DNA of 64,000 bases from Betaproteobacteria bacterium (GCA_029863175.1 JAOTVX010000012.1:1-64000), one strand, 5' to 3'. Shown: positions 16,270 through 25,263, counted from the first letter of the stretch. Made by a program: numbers and translations. Notes: a model not told the origin generated them from the letters alone.

Positions 16270-17195
16270 TGCGTCATGCGCTGGAACCGGCGCGCCGGAT
16301 GGCTGCCGCCGTAGCTGACCTCCCTGGCCTCGATCAGCCTGGCGACCCACGGCCGGGTGCGCTGCGCCTTGCCTTGGCCGAAGGTGACGGTGCCCTCGAT
16401 CGTATCGTTCTTCACCTTCCCGCTGAAGCGATGGGCGAGCATCCGCCCCTCGACGATAAGCTGCGAGTTGAACTCGAACTGGTCGCCCACGAGCCTAAAC
16501 TCGGGGATCTTGCCCTCCCGCTTGCCGACCCGCACCATGCCTTCGACGAACTGAAAGTCCTGATCGAAGAAGAAATCGTACGGCACCACTTTGCGGCCGT
16601 GCTCGATCTGCGAGAGCCATCGGCCCGCCATCTTGGCAGGCACGGTATAGAGGAAAATGTAGCTCTTGTCTTCGTCGCCGACCTCTTTCCCCGGCACGGG
16701 CATGATCTTCTGGGCGTCGGGGAACCATTCAGCCATGTCATAATCATGCGTCACCACGCGCGTGCCCGGCTTGAGCCCCAGAATCTTCGGCCGCAGCTTG
16801 AGGTTTAGCTCCGGCAGAAGGTAGGCCGTGATCACCGTGGCGGGCGTAAGATCGGTCTGGAACAGATCCTGTTCGAGGAAGTGCGCGCGGTCGGCCACGC
16901 CCGCCAGGCGCGCGTTCTCGTTCGCCCTCTTGAGCAGGACACGGTCGAGGTCCACGCCGAAGCCGCGTGCTCCGTGTTTCGTCGCCGCCGTGATGACGAT
17001 GCGCCCGTCGCCCGAGCCGAGGTCGATGATGTAATCGCTTGGGCCAACTTTTGCCATGTTCAGCATCTCGTCGACGACCTCCTGCGGCGTCGGCACGTAG
17101 ATCACGTCGCCTTCGCCTTCCTGGGCACCGACGCCTGGCGCTGCCAGCAGCAGCGACACCGCCAACATTCGTTTCAATCGTGCAGTGAGATTCAT
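16266..17195 (-). CDS. Exported class I SAM-dependent methyltransferase, paralogue 1
   Basis: A 309-residue protein with a signal peptide (MNLTARLKRMLAVSLLLAAP, cleavage likely after GVGA). The mature part opens with VIYVPTPQEVVDEMLNMAKV, then motif I DLGSGDGRIVITAATKHGA, acidic FGVDLDRV, and later TRVVTHDYDMAEWFPDA. This core resembles the FAM173/ATPSCKMT-like methyltransferases. The last 120 residues are a separate beta-rich part with FLYTVPAKMAGRW and FSGKVKNDTIEGTVTFGQG. It is coupled to the permease gene by an ATGA overlap. Substrate unknown; how SAM would be available outside the cytoplasm is unexplained. Confidence 0.85.
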   Translation of the reverse strand: MNLTARLKRMLAVSLLLAAPGVGAQEGEGDVIYVPTPQEVVDEMLNMAKVGPSDYIIDLGSGDGRIVITAATKHGARGFGVDLDRVLLKRANENARLAGVADRAHFLEQDLFQTDLTPATVITAYLLPELNLKLRPKILGLKPGTRVVTHDYDMAEWFPDAQKIMPVPGKEVGDEDKSYIFLYTVPAKMAGRWLSQIEHGRKVVPYDFFFDQDFQFVEGMVRVGKREGKIPEFRLVGDQFEFNSQLIVEGRMLAHRFSGKVKNDTIEGTVTFGQGKAQRTRPWVARLIEAREVSYGGSHPARRFQRMTQ

Positions 17196-17214
17196 GTCAA
17201 GTCCTCGACTCAAA

Positions 17215-17316
17215 TGTGAATAATGAACGGTGAACGGAAGAAACAACACACATCGCACCCTATTTCCTAATTCCTATTTCCTATTTACTTGGTGATCTGC
17301 GTTCATCGGCGGCTGT
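17215..17316. repeat. Short-unit repeats between methyltransferase genes 1 and 2
   Basis: This gap holds GTGAATAATGAACGGTGAACG, then CCTATTTCCTAATTCCTATTTCC units (17,260-17,287), and TCTGCGTTCATCGGCGGCT (17,296-17,314), which runs into the last codons of paralogue 2. Thus the C-terminal SRR of that protein is repeat-derived or overlaps it. Confidence 0.7.
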
Positions 17317-18247
17317 CGCCCGGGAACACTTGAGATCGCTTCCAGTCAGCCGGCGCTGGCGTGATATCGATCGCCGCGCGCTGAATCCGGCTCGCGCGCC
17401 AGTCGAGTTCCACGCCCCCGGCCAATTTCACCTTTCCAGTAATGGCGTCTCCGTTCACCCGCCCCTGAAACTCATAACGCACGCCGCGCCCCCCGGCTTC
17501 CGTCGTCAGCGAAAAACGCAACGCGTCTCCGCGCACTCTGCCGCCCTCGAGCCGGGCCATTGCCCCGCCCGCTCGTGCCGTGCCGGACAACATCTGGAAC
17601 CTTTGCTTGAGCTGGGCCTCGTATGTGACGAGCCCTTCCCCGGTGCCAACGCTCCAGCGCCACGTGCCTGCTGCATTCGCCGGTATGACCCACAGATAGA
17701 CCTTGCTCTCAGGCGCGCCGTAGGGCTTGTCGGGGACCGGGACCGTAAGCTGCGCATCCGGTAACCACAGATCCATGCCGAAATCGTGCGAAACCACGCG
17801 CGTGCCGGGCTTGAGCTCCGCGAATAGTCGCGAGCGCAACTGTAAATTGATTGAAGGGTAAAGATACATGGTGAGCACTGTGGCCCGGGAGATGTCGGTG
17901 AGGAAGAGGTTCCGTGCGAAGAACTGGACACGTTCCCCAACACCCGCTCGCTCCGCCGCCTCCCGGGCGCGGGCGACCAGGTACTCGTCCACGTCCACGC
18001 CGAAACCGCGCGCGCCATGCCGCTTGGCTGCGGCAATGACGATACGCCCATCCCCGGATCCGAGGTCCACCACGTAATCCTGCGACTCGACCTTGGCGAT
18101 AGCGAGCATGGCCTCCACGACATTGGGAGCCGTCGGCACGTAGGGCACGTCGGGATCGGGTGCTGCAAACGTGCCGGTGGTTACCGCAACAAGAGAACAT
18201 ACCGCGACCGCCAACGCGGCGCGTACCCGCTGACCGTAATGATTCAC
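17303..18247 (-). CDS. Exported class I SAM-dependent methyltransferase, paralogue 2
   Basis: A 314-residue paralogue. The GTG at 18,247 overlaps the upstream stop as GTGA and is preferred over an ATG 24 bases upstream. The signal peptide (RAALAVAVCSLVAVTTGTFA) leads into VPYVPTAPNVVEAMLAIAKV, motif I DLGSGDGRIVIAAAKRHGA, GVDVDEYLV, and RVVSHDFGMDLWLPDA. The C-terminal part repeats the array signature VYLWVIPANAAGTWRW and FQGRVNGDAITGKVKLAGG. There is a 107-bp repeat-bearing gap before paralogue 1. Confidence 0.84.
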   Translation of the reverse strand: MNHYGQRVRAALAVAVCSLVAVTTGTFAAPDPDVPYVPTAPNVVEAMLAIAKVESQDYVVDLGSGDGRIVIAAAKRHGARGFGVDVDEYLVARAREAAERAGVGERVQFFARNLFLTDISRATVLTMYLYPSINLQLRSRLFAELKPGTRVVSHDFGMDLWLPDAQLTVPVPDKPYGAPESKVYLWVIPANAAGTWRWSVGTGEGLVTYEAQLKQRFQMLSGTARAGGAMARLEGGRVRGDALRFSLTTEAGGRGVRYEFQGRVNGDAITGKVKLAGGVELDWRASRIQRAAIDITPAPADWKRSQVFPGDSRR

Positions 18248-19107
18248 TGTCCCACCCGAAGTGCGCGCCATTGTGCAATGGCTCGTGCCTTTCCGACGCC
18301 GCGCGTTACCTGCCCCTCGATCGCATCGCCCGCTACGCGCCCCTCGAAATAGAGGCTCGCCTCGTTGTCGCGGTCGGAGGTATCGACGAGGATGAAGCTC
18401 AGCCGCGCGCCGGTCAGCCGCGCCTCCCAGACTGGCGCGTGCACGCCGTTCAGCCGCGCGCTGCCGGAAACCACCTGATAGCGTTGCGTGAACTCAATCT
18501 CGATCAGGCGCTCGATCGGCGGCAGCGCCAGCCGCATCTGCCAGCGGCCCGCAACCCGCGCTGGGACGATCCACAAGAATACCTTCTTCCGGATCGTGCT
18601 CGTGCGGTCGGGCCGCCAGTCCTCGAGATCGTAATCGTGCGAGACGATGCGCGTACCTGGATTCAACGTCAGGAGCCGCAGCCGCAGCCTGCGGTTTACT
18701 TCCGGGAACAGGTACATCGTAATGACGGTCGCTGGCGAAAGGTCTGTCTTGAAAAGGTCCTGCTCGACGAATTTCACCCGGGCCTCGACGCCCGCCTGCC
18801 GCGCGCGCTCCTCGCTCTGGATGAGCATGTGTTGATCCAGCTCCACACCGATCCCACGCGCTCCGAATTTTTTTGCGGCGGTGATCACCACGCGCCCGTC
18901 GCCGGAGCCCAGATCCATCACGAAATCGTCGGGGCTGACATTCGCGAGCCTCAACATCTCGTCCACGACGACCATTGGCGTGGGAACGAACGGCACGTCG
19001 AAGCTGGGTTGCGCGAGCGCCGGCCCCGCTGAAGCTCCCGCCGCCAAGAGAACAGCTACGGCAAAAACGCCTGTCCTTCGACACACGATTGACACAGCAT
19101 TGAACAT
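18244..19107 (-). CDS. Exported class I SAM-dependent methyltransferase, paralogue 3
   Basis: A 287-residue paralogue. The signal peptide (VFAVAVLLAAGASAGPALA, cleavage before QPSF) is followed by VPFVPTPMVVVDEMLRLANV, motif I DLGSGDGRVVITAAKKFGA, GVELDQHML, and RIVSHDYDLEDWRPD. The C-terminal part has VFLWIVPARVAGRWQ and FEGRVAGDAIEGQVTRGVG. The TGA stop overlaps the GTG of paralogue 2. There is no clear ribosome binding site before its ATG, and the preceding gap is filled by a CTTGAACCTG repeat. Confidence 0.84.
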   Translation of the reverse strand: MFNAVSIVCRRTGVFAVAVLLAAGASAGPALAQPSFDVPFVPTPMVVVDEMLRLANVSPDDFVMDLGSGDGRVVITAAKKFGARGIGVELDQHMLIQSEERARQAGVEARVKFVEQDLFKTDLSPATVITMYLFPEVNRRLRLRLLTLNPGTRIVSHDYDLEDWRPDRTSTIRKKVFLWIVPARVAGRWQMRLALPPIERLIEIEFTQRYQVVSGSARLNGVHAPVWEARLTGARLSFILVDTSDRDNEASLYFEGRVAGDAIEGQVTRGVGKARAIAQWRALRVGQ

Positions 19108-19110
19108 TTA

Positions 19111-19157
19111 AATTTAAACCTTGAACCTGCAACCTTGAACCTGGAACGTTGAGCGTC
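19111..19157. repeat. CCTTGAACCTGCAA tandem repeat
   Basis: Three near-copies of (A)CCTTGAACCTG(CA/GA) fill the 58-bp gap between methyltransferase genes 3 and 4. It is another short-unit intergenic repeat type. Confidence 0.65.
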
Positions 19158-19165
19158 GAAGACGC

Positions 19166-20125
19166 TCACCGGGCCCCGCACGGCACCCCCATCTCCCGGC
19201 ACGGCGGCACGTTCCGCAGAGCAAAGTGCTTGGGGTCCCACAACTCGATGCGCGCCGCGTTCCACGAAAGCGCCTGCCGCTGCTCACCGCGGATGATGCG
19301 TCCCTGACCTTCAATCACGTGGCTGACGATGCGCCCCGAGAACTCGTAACGCGTCCGCGAAGAGCCGGCCTCGCTCGCGCCCACGAGCGCTATCCGGTCT
19401 CCCTCCAGCGTGACGCTTTCCAGAGACGCCCGACGCGCCCCGATCGTGAGCGTGCCGGCGAGCTTTTGGAACGTCTGATCGAGCGTTAGTTCGAACACCG
19501 CTGGCTTGCCGTCCCGCGTCACTGTCCAGTACCAGCGTCCCGCGGCATTTCCCGGCACCACCCAATAGAAAATCTTGCTCCTCTTGCTCGAGCCCACCGT
19601 CTTCCCGGGCGCCTCCAGCTCCGTCTGGTCGTCCGGCGCCCACACGCCCATGTGGTAGTCGTGCGAGACGATGCGCGTACCCGCTCGCAGCGTGGCAAGC
19701 AGCTTGGGGCGGATCATGAGGTTCACCTCCGGAAGGAGGTAAAGCGTGACTATGGTGGCGGGGCTGACGTCGGTCTCGTGCAGGTCGCGCTGGTAGAACA
19801 CGGCGCGATCCGCCACACCAGCCTTGGCGGCATTGGCATTACCGAGTTCGACAAGGCGCTGGTCGAGGTCCACGCCGAAGCCGCGCGCGCCATATTTCTT
19901 CGCGGCGGTGATGACCAACCGTCCGTCGCCGGAGCCCAGATCGATCAGGTAGTCGTCGGCGCGCACCTTGGCAAGGCCCAGCATCGTGTCCACGATGTTC
20001 CGGGGCGTCTGGACGTAGGGCACGTCACCGTAGTCCTGGGCAAACGCCGCAGCCGCCACTCCGGCGACCAGCAGCATGCCGCCGAGGTGCGCCAAGGTTG
20101 GTCCAACGGGAGCGTGAAAAATCAT
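19166..20125 (-). CDS. Exported class I SAM-dependent methyltransferase, paralogue 4
   Basis: A 319-residue paralogue with signal peptide GGMLLVAGVAAAAFA (cleavage before QDYG), then VPYVQTPRNIVDTMLGLAKV, motif I DLGSGDGRLVITAAKKYGA, GVDLDQRLV, RIVSHDYHMGVWAPDD. The C-terminal part has IFYWVVPGNAAGRWYW and FSGRIVSHVIEGQGRI, and a Cys-containing tail (PPCREMGVPCG). Its ATG shares one base with the stop of paralogue 5 (TGATG), so translation is coupled. Confidence 0.85.
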   Translation of the reverse strand: MIFHAPVGPTLAHLGGMLLVAGVAAAAFAQDYGDVPYVQTPRNIVDTMLGLAKVRADDYLIDLGSGDGRLVITAAKKYGARGFGVDLDQRLVELGNANAAKAGVADRAVFYQRDLHETDVSPATIVTLYLLPEVNLMIRPKLLATLRAGTRIVSHDYHMGVWAPDDQTELEAPGKTVGSSKRSKIFYWVVPGNAAGRWYWTVTRDGKPAVFELTLDQTFQKLAGTLTIGARRASLESVTLEGDRIALVGASEAGSSRTRYEFSGRIVSHVIEGQGRIIRGEQRQALSWNAARIELWDPKHFALRNVPPCREMGVPCGAR

Positions 20126-21087
20126 CAGTGGGGCAAGACTGGAGGATGAGGCAGGAACTGGCGGCGCCTTGTTTCATCTGTCGCCACCGCGGTCCGGGTT
20201 ACGCGTCGTGCAGTCCAGTCGCCCTGCGACTGCAGGCGTTCGCCAGAGAGCATCGCGGTACCGAAGACATCGTCGCCATCAACCTTGCCGGTCAAGGCAT
20301 GTTTCACGCGCGCGCCGTTGATATCGATCGTGAACTCTACGCGCAGCTCATCGCCCCGCACCCGTGCTTGGTCGAGCTTGACCAAGCGGCCGCCGATGCG
20401 GGCAGTGCCCGATAGGACCTGGTAGCGCTGCTGCAGGACAATCTCGTAGGAATGCGCTCTGCCTCCTACTGCGGACTCCCACGTCCAGCGGCCGGCGACC
20501 CGGGCCGGAACGATCCAGAGATAGACATCGCTCCGGCCGCCCGCGCGTCCGAACTTGTTCAGCGCCTCCACGACGACGTGCTGGTCCGGCTGCCAGGCGT
20601 CCATGGAAAAGTCGTGCGAGACGATGCGCGTGCCGGGCTTGAGCGCAAGCAGCCGCGGACGCAGCTCGAGGTTGACGTGCGGCGCCAGGTACATGGTGAT
20701 CACGGTGGCTTCGGCGAGGCTGGTATCGAACAGATCGCGCTGGTAGAACGCGACGCGGTCAGCAACGCTCGTGCGCCGGGCGTTTTCGTTGCTCTCCTCA
20801 ATAAGTTCCGGATCGATGTCCACCCCGAAACCACGCGTGCCGAAGTTTTTTGCAGCCGTGATCACGATGCGGCCATCGCCCGAGCCGAGGTCGATCAGAT
20901 AGTCGTTGGAGCCGACCCTGCCGATCTCGAGAATGCGGTCGACAACGGCCTGCGGGGTCGGCACATAAGGAACCCGGGGTTCCGCCGCTGCAACCGGCAT
21001 GGCCGCGGCGGCAGCCAGAAGCGCGCCGCACAACCTGTCGCGGATTGGCGACGAAACCAGCTGACGAGAAGGGGTCTGCACTAGCAT
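20125..21087 (-). CDS. Exported class I SAM-dependent methyltransferase, paralogue 5 (first in operon)
   Basis: A 320-residue paralogue with signal peptide CGALLAAAAAMPVAAA (cleavage before EPRV), VPYVPTPQAVVDRILEIGRV, motif I DLGSGDGRIVITAAKNFGT, GVDIDPELI and RIVSHDFSMDAWQPD. The C-terminal part has VYLWIVPARVAGRWTW and LTGKVDGDDVFGTAML. AGAGGAG precedes the ATG by only two bases, so the GTG two codons on (21,081) may be the true start. It heads the methyltransferase operon and diverges from a spermidine-synthase-like gene across about 98 bp. Confidence 0.85.
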   Translation of the reverse strand: MLVQTPSRQLVSSPIRDRLCGALLAAAAAMPVAAAEPRVPYVPTPQAVVDRILEIGRVGSNDYLIDLGSGDGRIVITAAKNFGTRGFGVDIDPELIEESNENARRTSVADRVAFYQRDLFDTSLAEATVITMYLAPHVNLELRPRLLALKPGTRIVSHDFSMDAWQPDQHVVVEALNKFGRAGGRSDVYLWIVPARVAGRWTWESAVGGRAHSYEIVLQQRYQVLSGTARIGGRLVKLDQARVRGDELRVEFTIDINGARVKHALTGKVDGDDVFGTAMLSGERLQSQGDWTARRVTRTAVATDETRRRQFLPHPPVLPH

Positions 21088-21185
21088 TCTCCTCTAAGAG
21101 CTGCTCTCCTCGCCCGAGCCTGGGTTATATTGGGAAATTCGAAAGTGCGGGATTATACCCGACTGATGCTTACGCACTCCTGACC

Positions 21186-22796
21186 ATGCTGCTCTACGCC
21201 ATCATTTTCCTCTCGGGCGGCGCGGTGCTGGCGCTCGAGCTTCTGGCCTCGCGCATCATGACCCCCTATTTCGGGGTCAGTCTCTACATCTGGACCGGGA
21301 TCCTGTCGATCACGCTGGTCGCCCTGGCGTTCGGCTACCGGTTGGGCGGGAAGCTTGCACGCGGCCGCGGCAACGCGATTGCGGGCGCCGCCCGCCTCGC
21401 GCAGCTCTATATGGTTCTGCCCGCGGTCGCCGCGTTCGGGATCGTTCTGGCCTGCCTCGTATATCCCTATCTCTTTCCTGTGCTCGCGCGCGCCGATCTG
21501 GTGCTCGGATCGTTCGCCGCGTGCCTCCTGCTGCTGTTCGTGCCGCTGGTCGCGGCTTCGGCCATGAATCCGTTGCTGGTCGCGCTCCTGCTCGCGCGCG
21601 GAGGGGGCCCGACCGGTGATGCCGGGGCGGGCACCGTCTTTTTTGTGAGCACGGTCGGCTCGGTCGCCGGGGTGTTCGTCACCGCTTTCGGCCTGATCCC
21701 GACGGTCAGCAACTTTTCGGCCACACTTGCCGTTGCGCTCGTGCTGGCACTGGTTTCGCTGGCAGCCGCGGCGCGGCCGCCCGCCCCGCTCCTGGCGCGC
21801 CGCAAGCTCGGCATCGCGGCCGCCTGCGCGACGCTGTGCGCTGCGCTGCTGTTGTGGCAGGCCGACGCCTATATTGGGCGCATGTGGCCGGCGAGCTACG
21901 CCGGGCAGCTCTGGCGGATCGAAGCCCGCTTCAGCTCGCTCTTCGGAACGGTAAAGATTTTGCGCAACGAGACCGACCCCGAAACGGGCCGCTTCGCGCG
22001 CATGTATTTTCAGGACGGCTTGATACAGAACACCGTACGCTCGGACGGGCGTTCGCTGTCGTTCTACACCTATGCGCTCGAGGCCCTGGCCTATGCCCAC
22101 CGGCCGCGCATCGGATCGGCGCTCGTACTCGGGCTGGGGGCCGGCGTGGTGCCGCGCCGGCTCGCCGCGCAGGGCGTCTCCGTCGAAGTGGTTGAAATTG
22201 ACCCGGCGTCGCTCGCGGCTGCGCAGCAGTTTTTCGACTTCGATGCCCGGCGCGTGCGCGTCCATCTGGAGGATGCTCGTACGTACCTGCGCCGCTGCAG
22301 CCAGCGCTACGATGTCGTGGTGGTGGATTTGTTCTACGGCGACGGCACCCCCGAATACCTGGTCACGCGTGATTTCTTCAGCGATCTGCGCCGCTGCCTC
22401 GCAGCGGACGGCGTGGCGCTCTTCAACACGTTCGCCGACCTCGACCTGCCGAACGCCTATGCGCACTTGCTTATCACGCTGCGCTCGGAGCTGCCATACG
22501 TCAGGCTCTATCGTCCGGACTGGCCGGGCGCAGCGCACGTGAACAGCTTCGTCGTGGCGGGACTGCGCCCGCTGCCCGACCCGCGTCCCGTAACGCTCGA
22601 CTACGTGCCGCCGCGGCACAGCGCGGCGCTCACCGCGATGCTCGCGCGCCCGCAGGCCCTTCACCACGATCTCCTCGATGAAGGCGAGATCGTGACCGAT
22701 GCCAACAACCACGGGGTGCACGACATGGCCGAAAGCCAGCTCGTCTACCGGCAGGGGGTGGTGCGGGCGCTGCCGGCCGCCTTTCTCGTCAACTGA
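21186..22796 (+). CDS. Membrane-anchored spermidine synthase-like protein
   Basis: A 536-residue fusion. About residues 1-230 form seven or so transmembrane helices starting AIIFLSGGAVLALELLASRI, the usual anchor of the MFS-like/SpeE fusion family. About residues 250-480 are a spermidine synthase-type Rossmann domain: MYFQDGLIQNTV, VLGLGAGVVPRRLAAQG, VEVVEIDPASLAAAQ, HLEDARTYLRR, VVVDLFYGDGTPEYL. This fold transfers aminopropyl or methyl groups from (decarboxylated) SAM; the actual substrate is unknown. The ATG at 21,186 was chosen because the upstream extension is not family-like. It is divergent from the methyltransferase operon, which is also SAM-related. Confidence 0.86.
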   Translation: MLLYAIIFLSGGAVLALELLASRIMTPYFGVSLYIWTGILSITLVALAFGYRLGGKLARGRGNAIAGAARLAQLYMVLPAVAAFGIVLACLVYPYLFPVLARADLVLGSFAACLLLLFVPLVAASAMNPLLVALLLARGGGPTGDAGAGTVFFVSTVGSVAGVFVTAFGLIPTVSNFSATLAVALVLALVSLAAAARPPAPLLARRKLGIAAACATLCAALLLWQADAYIGRMWPASYAGQLWRIEARFSSLFGTVKILRNETDPETGRFARMYFQDGLIQNTVRSDGRSLSFYTYALEALAYAHRPRIGSALVLGLGAGVVPRRLAAQGVSVEVVEIDPASLAAAQQFFDFDARRVRVHLEDARTYLRRCSQRYDVVVVDLFYGDGTPEYLVTRDFFSDLRRCLAADGVALFNTFADLDLPNAYAHLLITLRSELPYVRLYRPDWPGAAHVNSFVVAGLRPLPDPRPVTLDYVPPRHSAALTAMLARPQALHHDLLDEGEIVTDANNHGVHDMAESQLVYRQGVVRALPAAFLVN

Positions 22797-22848
22797 CGCG
22801 GAATCGTGTCACGTCTTCAGCCGCACGGCGCCTTTGCCGCGCCTGCCG

Positions 22849-23679
22849 TCACAACGCGAGCGTTTCACCCGGCTCGATTAGAAAGACTTTGGTCGGCGCG
22901 TTGCCGAGCGCCTGCAGGTAGTCCTTGGGCGTGCCGGCGAGCACCGGCAGCGTTCCGTAGTGGATCGGAATGGCGTACTTGGGCTTGAGCCATTCGCGTG
23001 TCGCATAAGCCGCATCCTTGGGGTCCATCCCGAAGTGCCCGCCGATCGGAATCATGACGAGGTCCGGCTTGTAGTAGTCCCCGATCAGCTTCATGTCTCC
23101 GAACAGCCCCGTGTCTCCCATGTGGTAAATCTTGAAGCCGTTCTCGAGCTCGATGATGAAGCCAACCGGCTCCCCGCCAGGATGCGTTTCCTTCTTTTTC
23201 GTCGCGGGGTTGGCCCACAGCAGCTCCGAGCTGTGCTCGGCCCGTACCTGCGTAATTTTCACGCCAGGGAACGGCGTGATGGTGCCGCCCTTGTTCATGC
23301 GAGGCGCGAGCGCGGCCGGCAGCACGCCCAGCGTCCGCAGCGTCTGGTTCAGCCCGGCCGGCCCCCACACCGGCGCCTTGTGCCGGCGCGCGAGCGCCGG
23401 CGCGTCACCCAGGTGATCGTCATGCCCGTGGGTCACCAGGATCAGGTCCACGTTGCCCAATGCGCCGCGCTTCCGGTATTCGGGCGGGGTCTTAGGGTTC
23501 GTGGCAAGCCAGGGATCAATCAGAATTACCTTGCCCGACACCGTGGTAACGCGCACCGCGGAATGTCCCAGCCAGAGCACCTCGATCTTGCCTTTCTCCT
23601 GCGCCATCGCAACGGACATCGGGAAAAGCGCCAGCAGGGCGGTGACCCAGCTGATCGCGATAAGGCGCATCGCTTGCAT
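22849..23679 (-). CDS. Exported metallo-beta-lactamase-fold hydrolase (UPF0173-like)
   Basis: A 276-residue protein with a signal peptide ending SVAMAQ. The metal-binding motif is THGHDDHLGD, with later Asp and His ligands in YHMGDTGLFGDMKLI and IPIHYGTLPVL; EVLWLGHSAVRV is typical of the UPF0173/YtkL-type metal-dependent hydrolases. The location is periplasmic by inference. The substrate is unknown. AGAGGA precedes the ATG. It is convergent with the spermidine-synthase-like gene. Confidence 0.9.
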   Translation of the reverse strand: MQAMRLIAISWVTALLALFPMSVAMAQEKGKIEVLWLGHSAVRVTTVSGKVILIDPWLATNPKTPPEYRKRGALGNVDLILVTHGHDDHLGDAPALARRHKAPVWGPAGLNQTLRTLGVLPAALAPRMNKGGTITPFPGVKITQVRAEHSSELLWANPATKKKETHPGGEPVGFIIELENGFKIYHMGDTGLFGDMKLIGDYYKPDLVMIPIGGHFGMDPKDAAYATREWLKPKYAIPIHYGTLPVLAGTPKDYLQALGNAPTKVFLIEPGETLAL

Positions 23680-23814
23680 AGTGTCCTCTGGTTCCGGTTG
23701 AGCCTAGTACCACGCCACAAGATTCGCCCACTCACTAGAAGCGGTCTCAAATACGAAACTGCAGCCGCCGATGCACGCCGACGAAACGCGACGGTGATGA
23801 TTCGTTTGAGTATT

Positions 23815-23938
23815 CTATCTGCGTTCAATCCCCCATCCCCGACCCTTCCCCCGAAGGAGGAAGGGGGGCACACACTTCCTCTTTCCCTCTGGGAGAGAGG
23901 AAAGGCGTGAGGGCTGGCGTTTATCTGCGGCTAACATT
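23815..23938. repeat. Stem-loop and TCTGCG repeat block
   Basis: The 280-bp gap contains TCTGCGTTCAATCCCCC, a C-rich to G-rich hairpin (CTTCCCCCGAAGGAGGAAGGGG and CTCTTTCCCTCTGGGAGAGAGG), then TGAGGGCTGGCGTTTATCTGCGGCTAA. The hairpin is the same type as at 1705-1775. Confidence 0.7.
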
Positions 23939-23959
23939 TCTTGATCTTGCTACGGGCTC

Positions 23960-24274
23960 TTATTTACTTTGCCCAGCTTTCCGGACCGGGATCGACAGCC
24001 TGCCATCCTGGCATGCCTCGTTGACGTCATATACCGAGTAAGCGCCAATGAAGGACTCACGAATGAGAAGCCGGATGAATTCGAGCTCGGTTGGCGTGAA
24101 GCGGCGCTTCATTTCACCATCCTCGGTTTCGGCAAGCAGGTTCGGAAGCGACGCGCCCTGGTTGCGCAGGCTGATGGTTCTCTCGGAAATGGCGACGAGT
24201 TGCTCGCACGTGACCTCCGCCCGCGCTAGGGCACATGGGAGGAGGAGGATAATTACGGCGAACGGTCGCAGCAT
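23960..24274 (-). CDS. Small exported protein of unknown function
   Basis: A 104-residue protein starting MLRPFAVIILLLPCALARAE, a clear signal peptide cleaved after ARA. The mature part is about 85 residues with two cysteines (VTCEQLV and NEACQDG), which could form a disulphide, and a central helix FTPTELEFIRLLIRESFIGAYSVYDV. The longer frame upstream adds 25 residues without signal character, so ATG 24,274 was chosen. No family was recognised; the pattern resembles small periplasmic Rap1a/Tai-like or stress proteins only loosely. Confidence 0.65.
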   Translation of the reverse strand: MLRPFAVIILLLPCALARAEVTCEQLVAISERTISLRNQGASLPNLLAETEDGEMKRRFTPTELEFIRLLIRESFIGAYSVYDVNEACQDGRLSIPVRKAGQSK

Positions 24275-24374
24275 GGCGGTCGGAACATAGTTTAAACCAG
24301 AGCACTGCAAGGCATATAGTAAGAGCCCGCACGGAGGTTTCGCAAACACACTTTATTCATCATGGGAGACGAAC

Positions 24375-25262
24375 ATGCCTGATGCCGGCTTTCATGGGGT
24401 CTTTCCCTATCTCGTATCACCCGTTGATTCAACCGGCGAAGTCAAGGCGGACGTGCTGGCGCGGCTCTGCGAGGATCTCATCAAGGCCGGCGTCCATGGG
24501 TTAACGCCGCTCGGCTCGACCGGCGAGTTTGCTTATCTGTCGTGGCCGCAGCGGCGCCGCGTCGTCGAAGTCGTCGTTGAGACAGCCGCGGGCCGCGTCC
24601 CGGTCGTCGCGGGAGTGGCCTCGATGACTATTGCCGACGCAGTGTCGCAGGCGCGCGAGTTCGAACGGATCGGCTGCGCCGGCATCCTCGCGATTCTGGA
24701 AGCCTATTTCCCCATCACCGACGAAGGAGTGTTCTCCTACTTCGAGGCGATTGCGAAGGCCGTCTCTCTGCCGCTCGTGCTCTACACAAATCCGAACTTC
24801 CAGCGCTCGGATTTGAGCCTGCCCGTGATCGACCGGTTGAGCCGCATCGACAACATCCGTTACATCAAGGACGCCTCGTTCAACACCGGGCGGCTGCTGT
24901 CGATCCTCAACAGGGTCGACGGACGACTCAACGTGTTTGCCGCGTCCGCGCATATACCCACCTGCGTGATGCTCATTGGCGGCGTCGGCTGGATGGCAGG
25001 GCCCGCTTGCGTCGCCCCGCGCCAAAGCGTTGAGCTATACGAGACCTGCCGCCGAGGCGACTGGGTTGCGGCAATGGAACGCCAGCGCCCCCTGTGGGCG
25101 CTTAACCAGGCCTTCGCCCGCTATAACCTCGCGGCGTGCATCAAAGGCGCGCTCGAGCTGCAGGGCTACGCCGTGGGTACGCCGTTGCCGCCGCAAGCGC
25201 CGCTGCCGCCAGAAGGCGTCGAGGAGGTGAAGCGGGCGCTCGTTGCGGTCGGCGCGCTCTAG
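24375..25262 (+). CDS. Dihydrodipicolinate synthase/N-acetylneuraminate lyase family aldolase
   Basis: A 295-residue TIM-barrel class I aldolase. It has [19 protein letters not shown] (pyruvate-binding loop), [15 protein letters not shown], the catalytic Tyr in LVLYTNPNF and the Schiff-base Lys in [13 protein letters not shown]. Such enzymes condense or cleave pyruvate and an aldehyde or imine. It is a lone gene beside a TTT-type uptake block, so a catabolic 2-oxo-acid aldolase is more likely than lysine synthesis. GGGAG lies before the ATG. Confidence 0.9.
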   Translation: MPDAGFHGVFPYLVSPVDSTGEVKADVLARLCEDLIKAGVHGLTPLGSTGEFAYLSWPQRRRVVEVVVETAAGRVPVVAGVASMTIADAVSQAREFERIGCAGILAILEAYFPITDEGVFSYFEAIAKAVSLPLVLYTNPNFQRSDLSLPVIDRLSRIDNIRYIKDASFNTGRLLSILNRVDGRLNVFAASAHIPTCVMLIGGVGWMAGPACVAPRQSVELYETCRRGDWVAAMERQRPLWALNQAFARYNLAACIKGALELQGYAVGTPLPPQAPLPPEGVEEVKRALVAVGAL

Positions 25263-25263
25263 T

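Noticed and set aside
21153..22721. 522-residue open frame on the minus strand
   Set aside because: It is the antisense of the spermidine-synthase-like gene, with Arg/Glu/Gln-rich composition and no motif.
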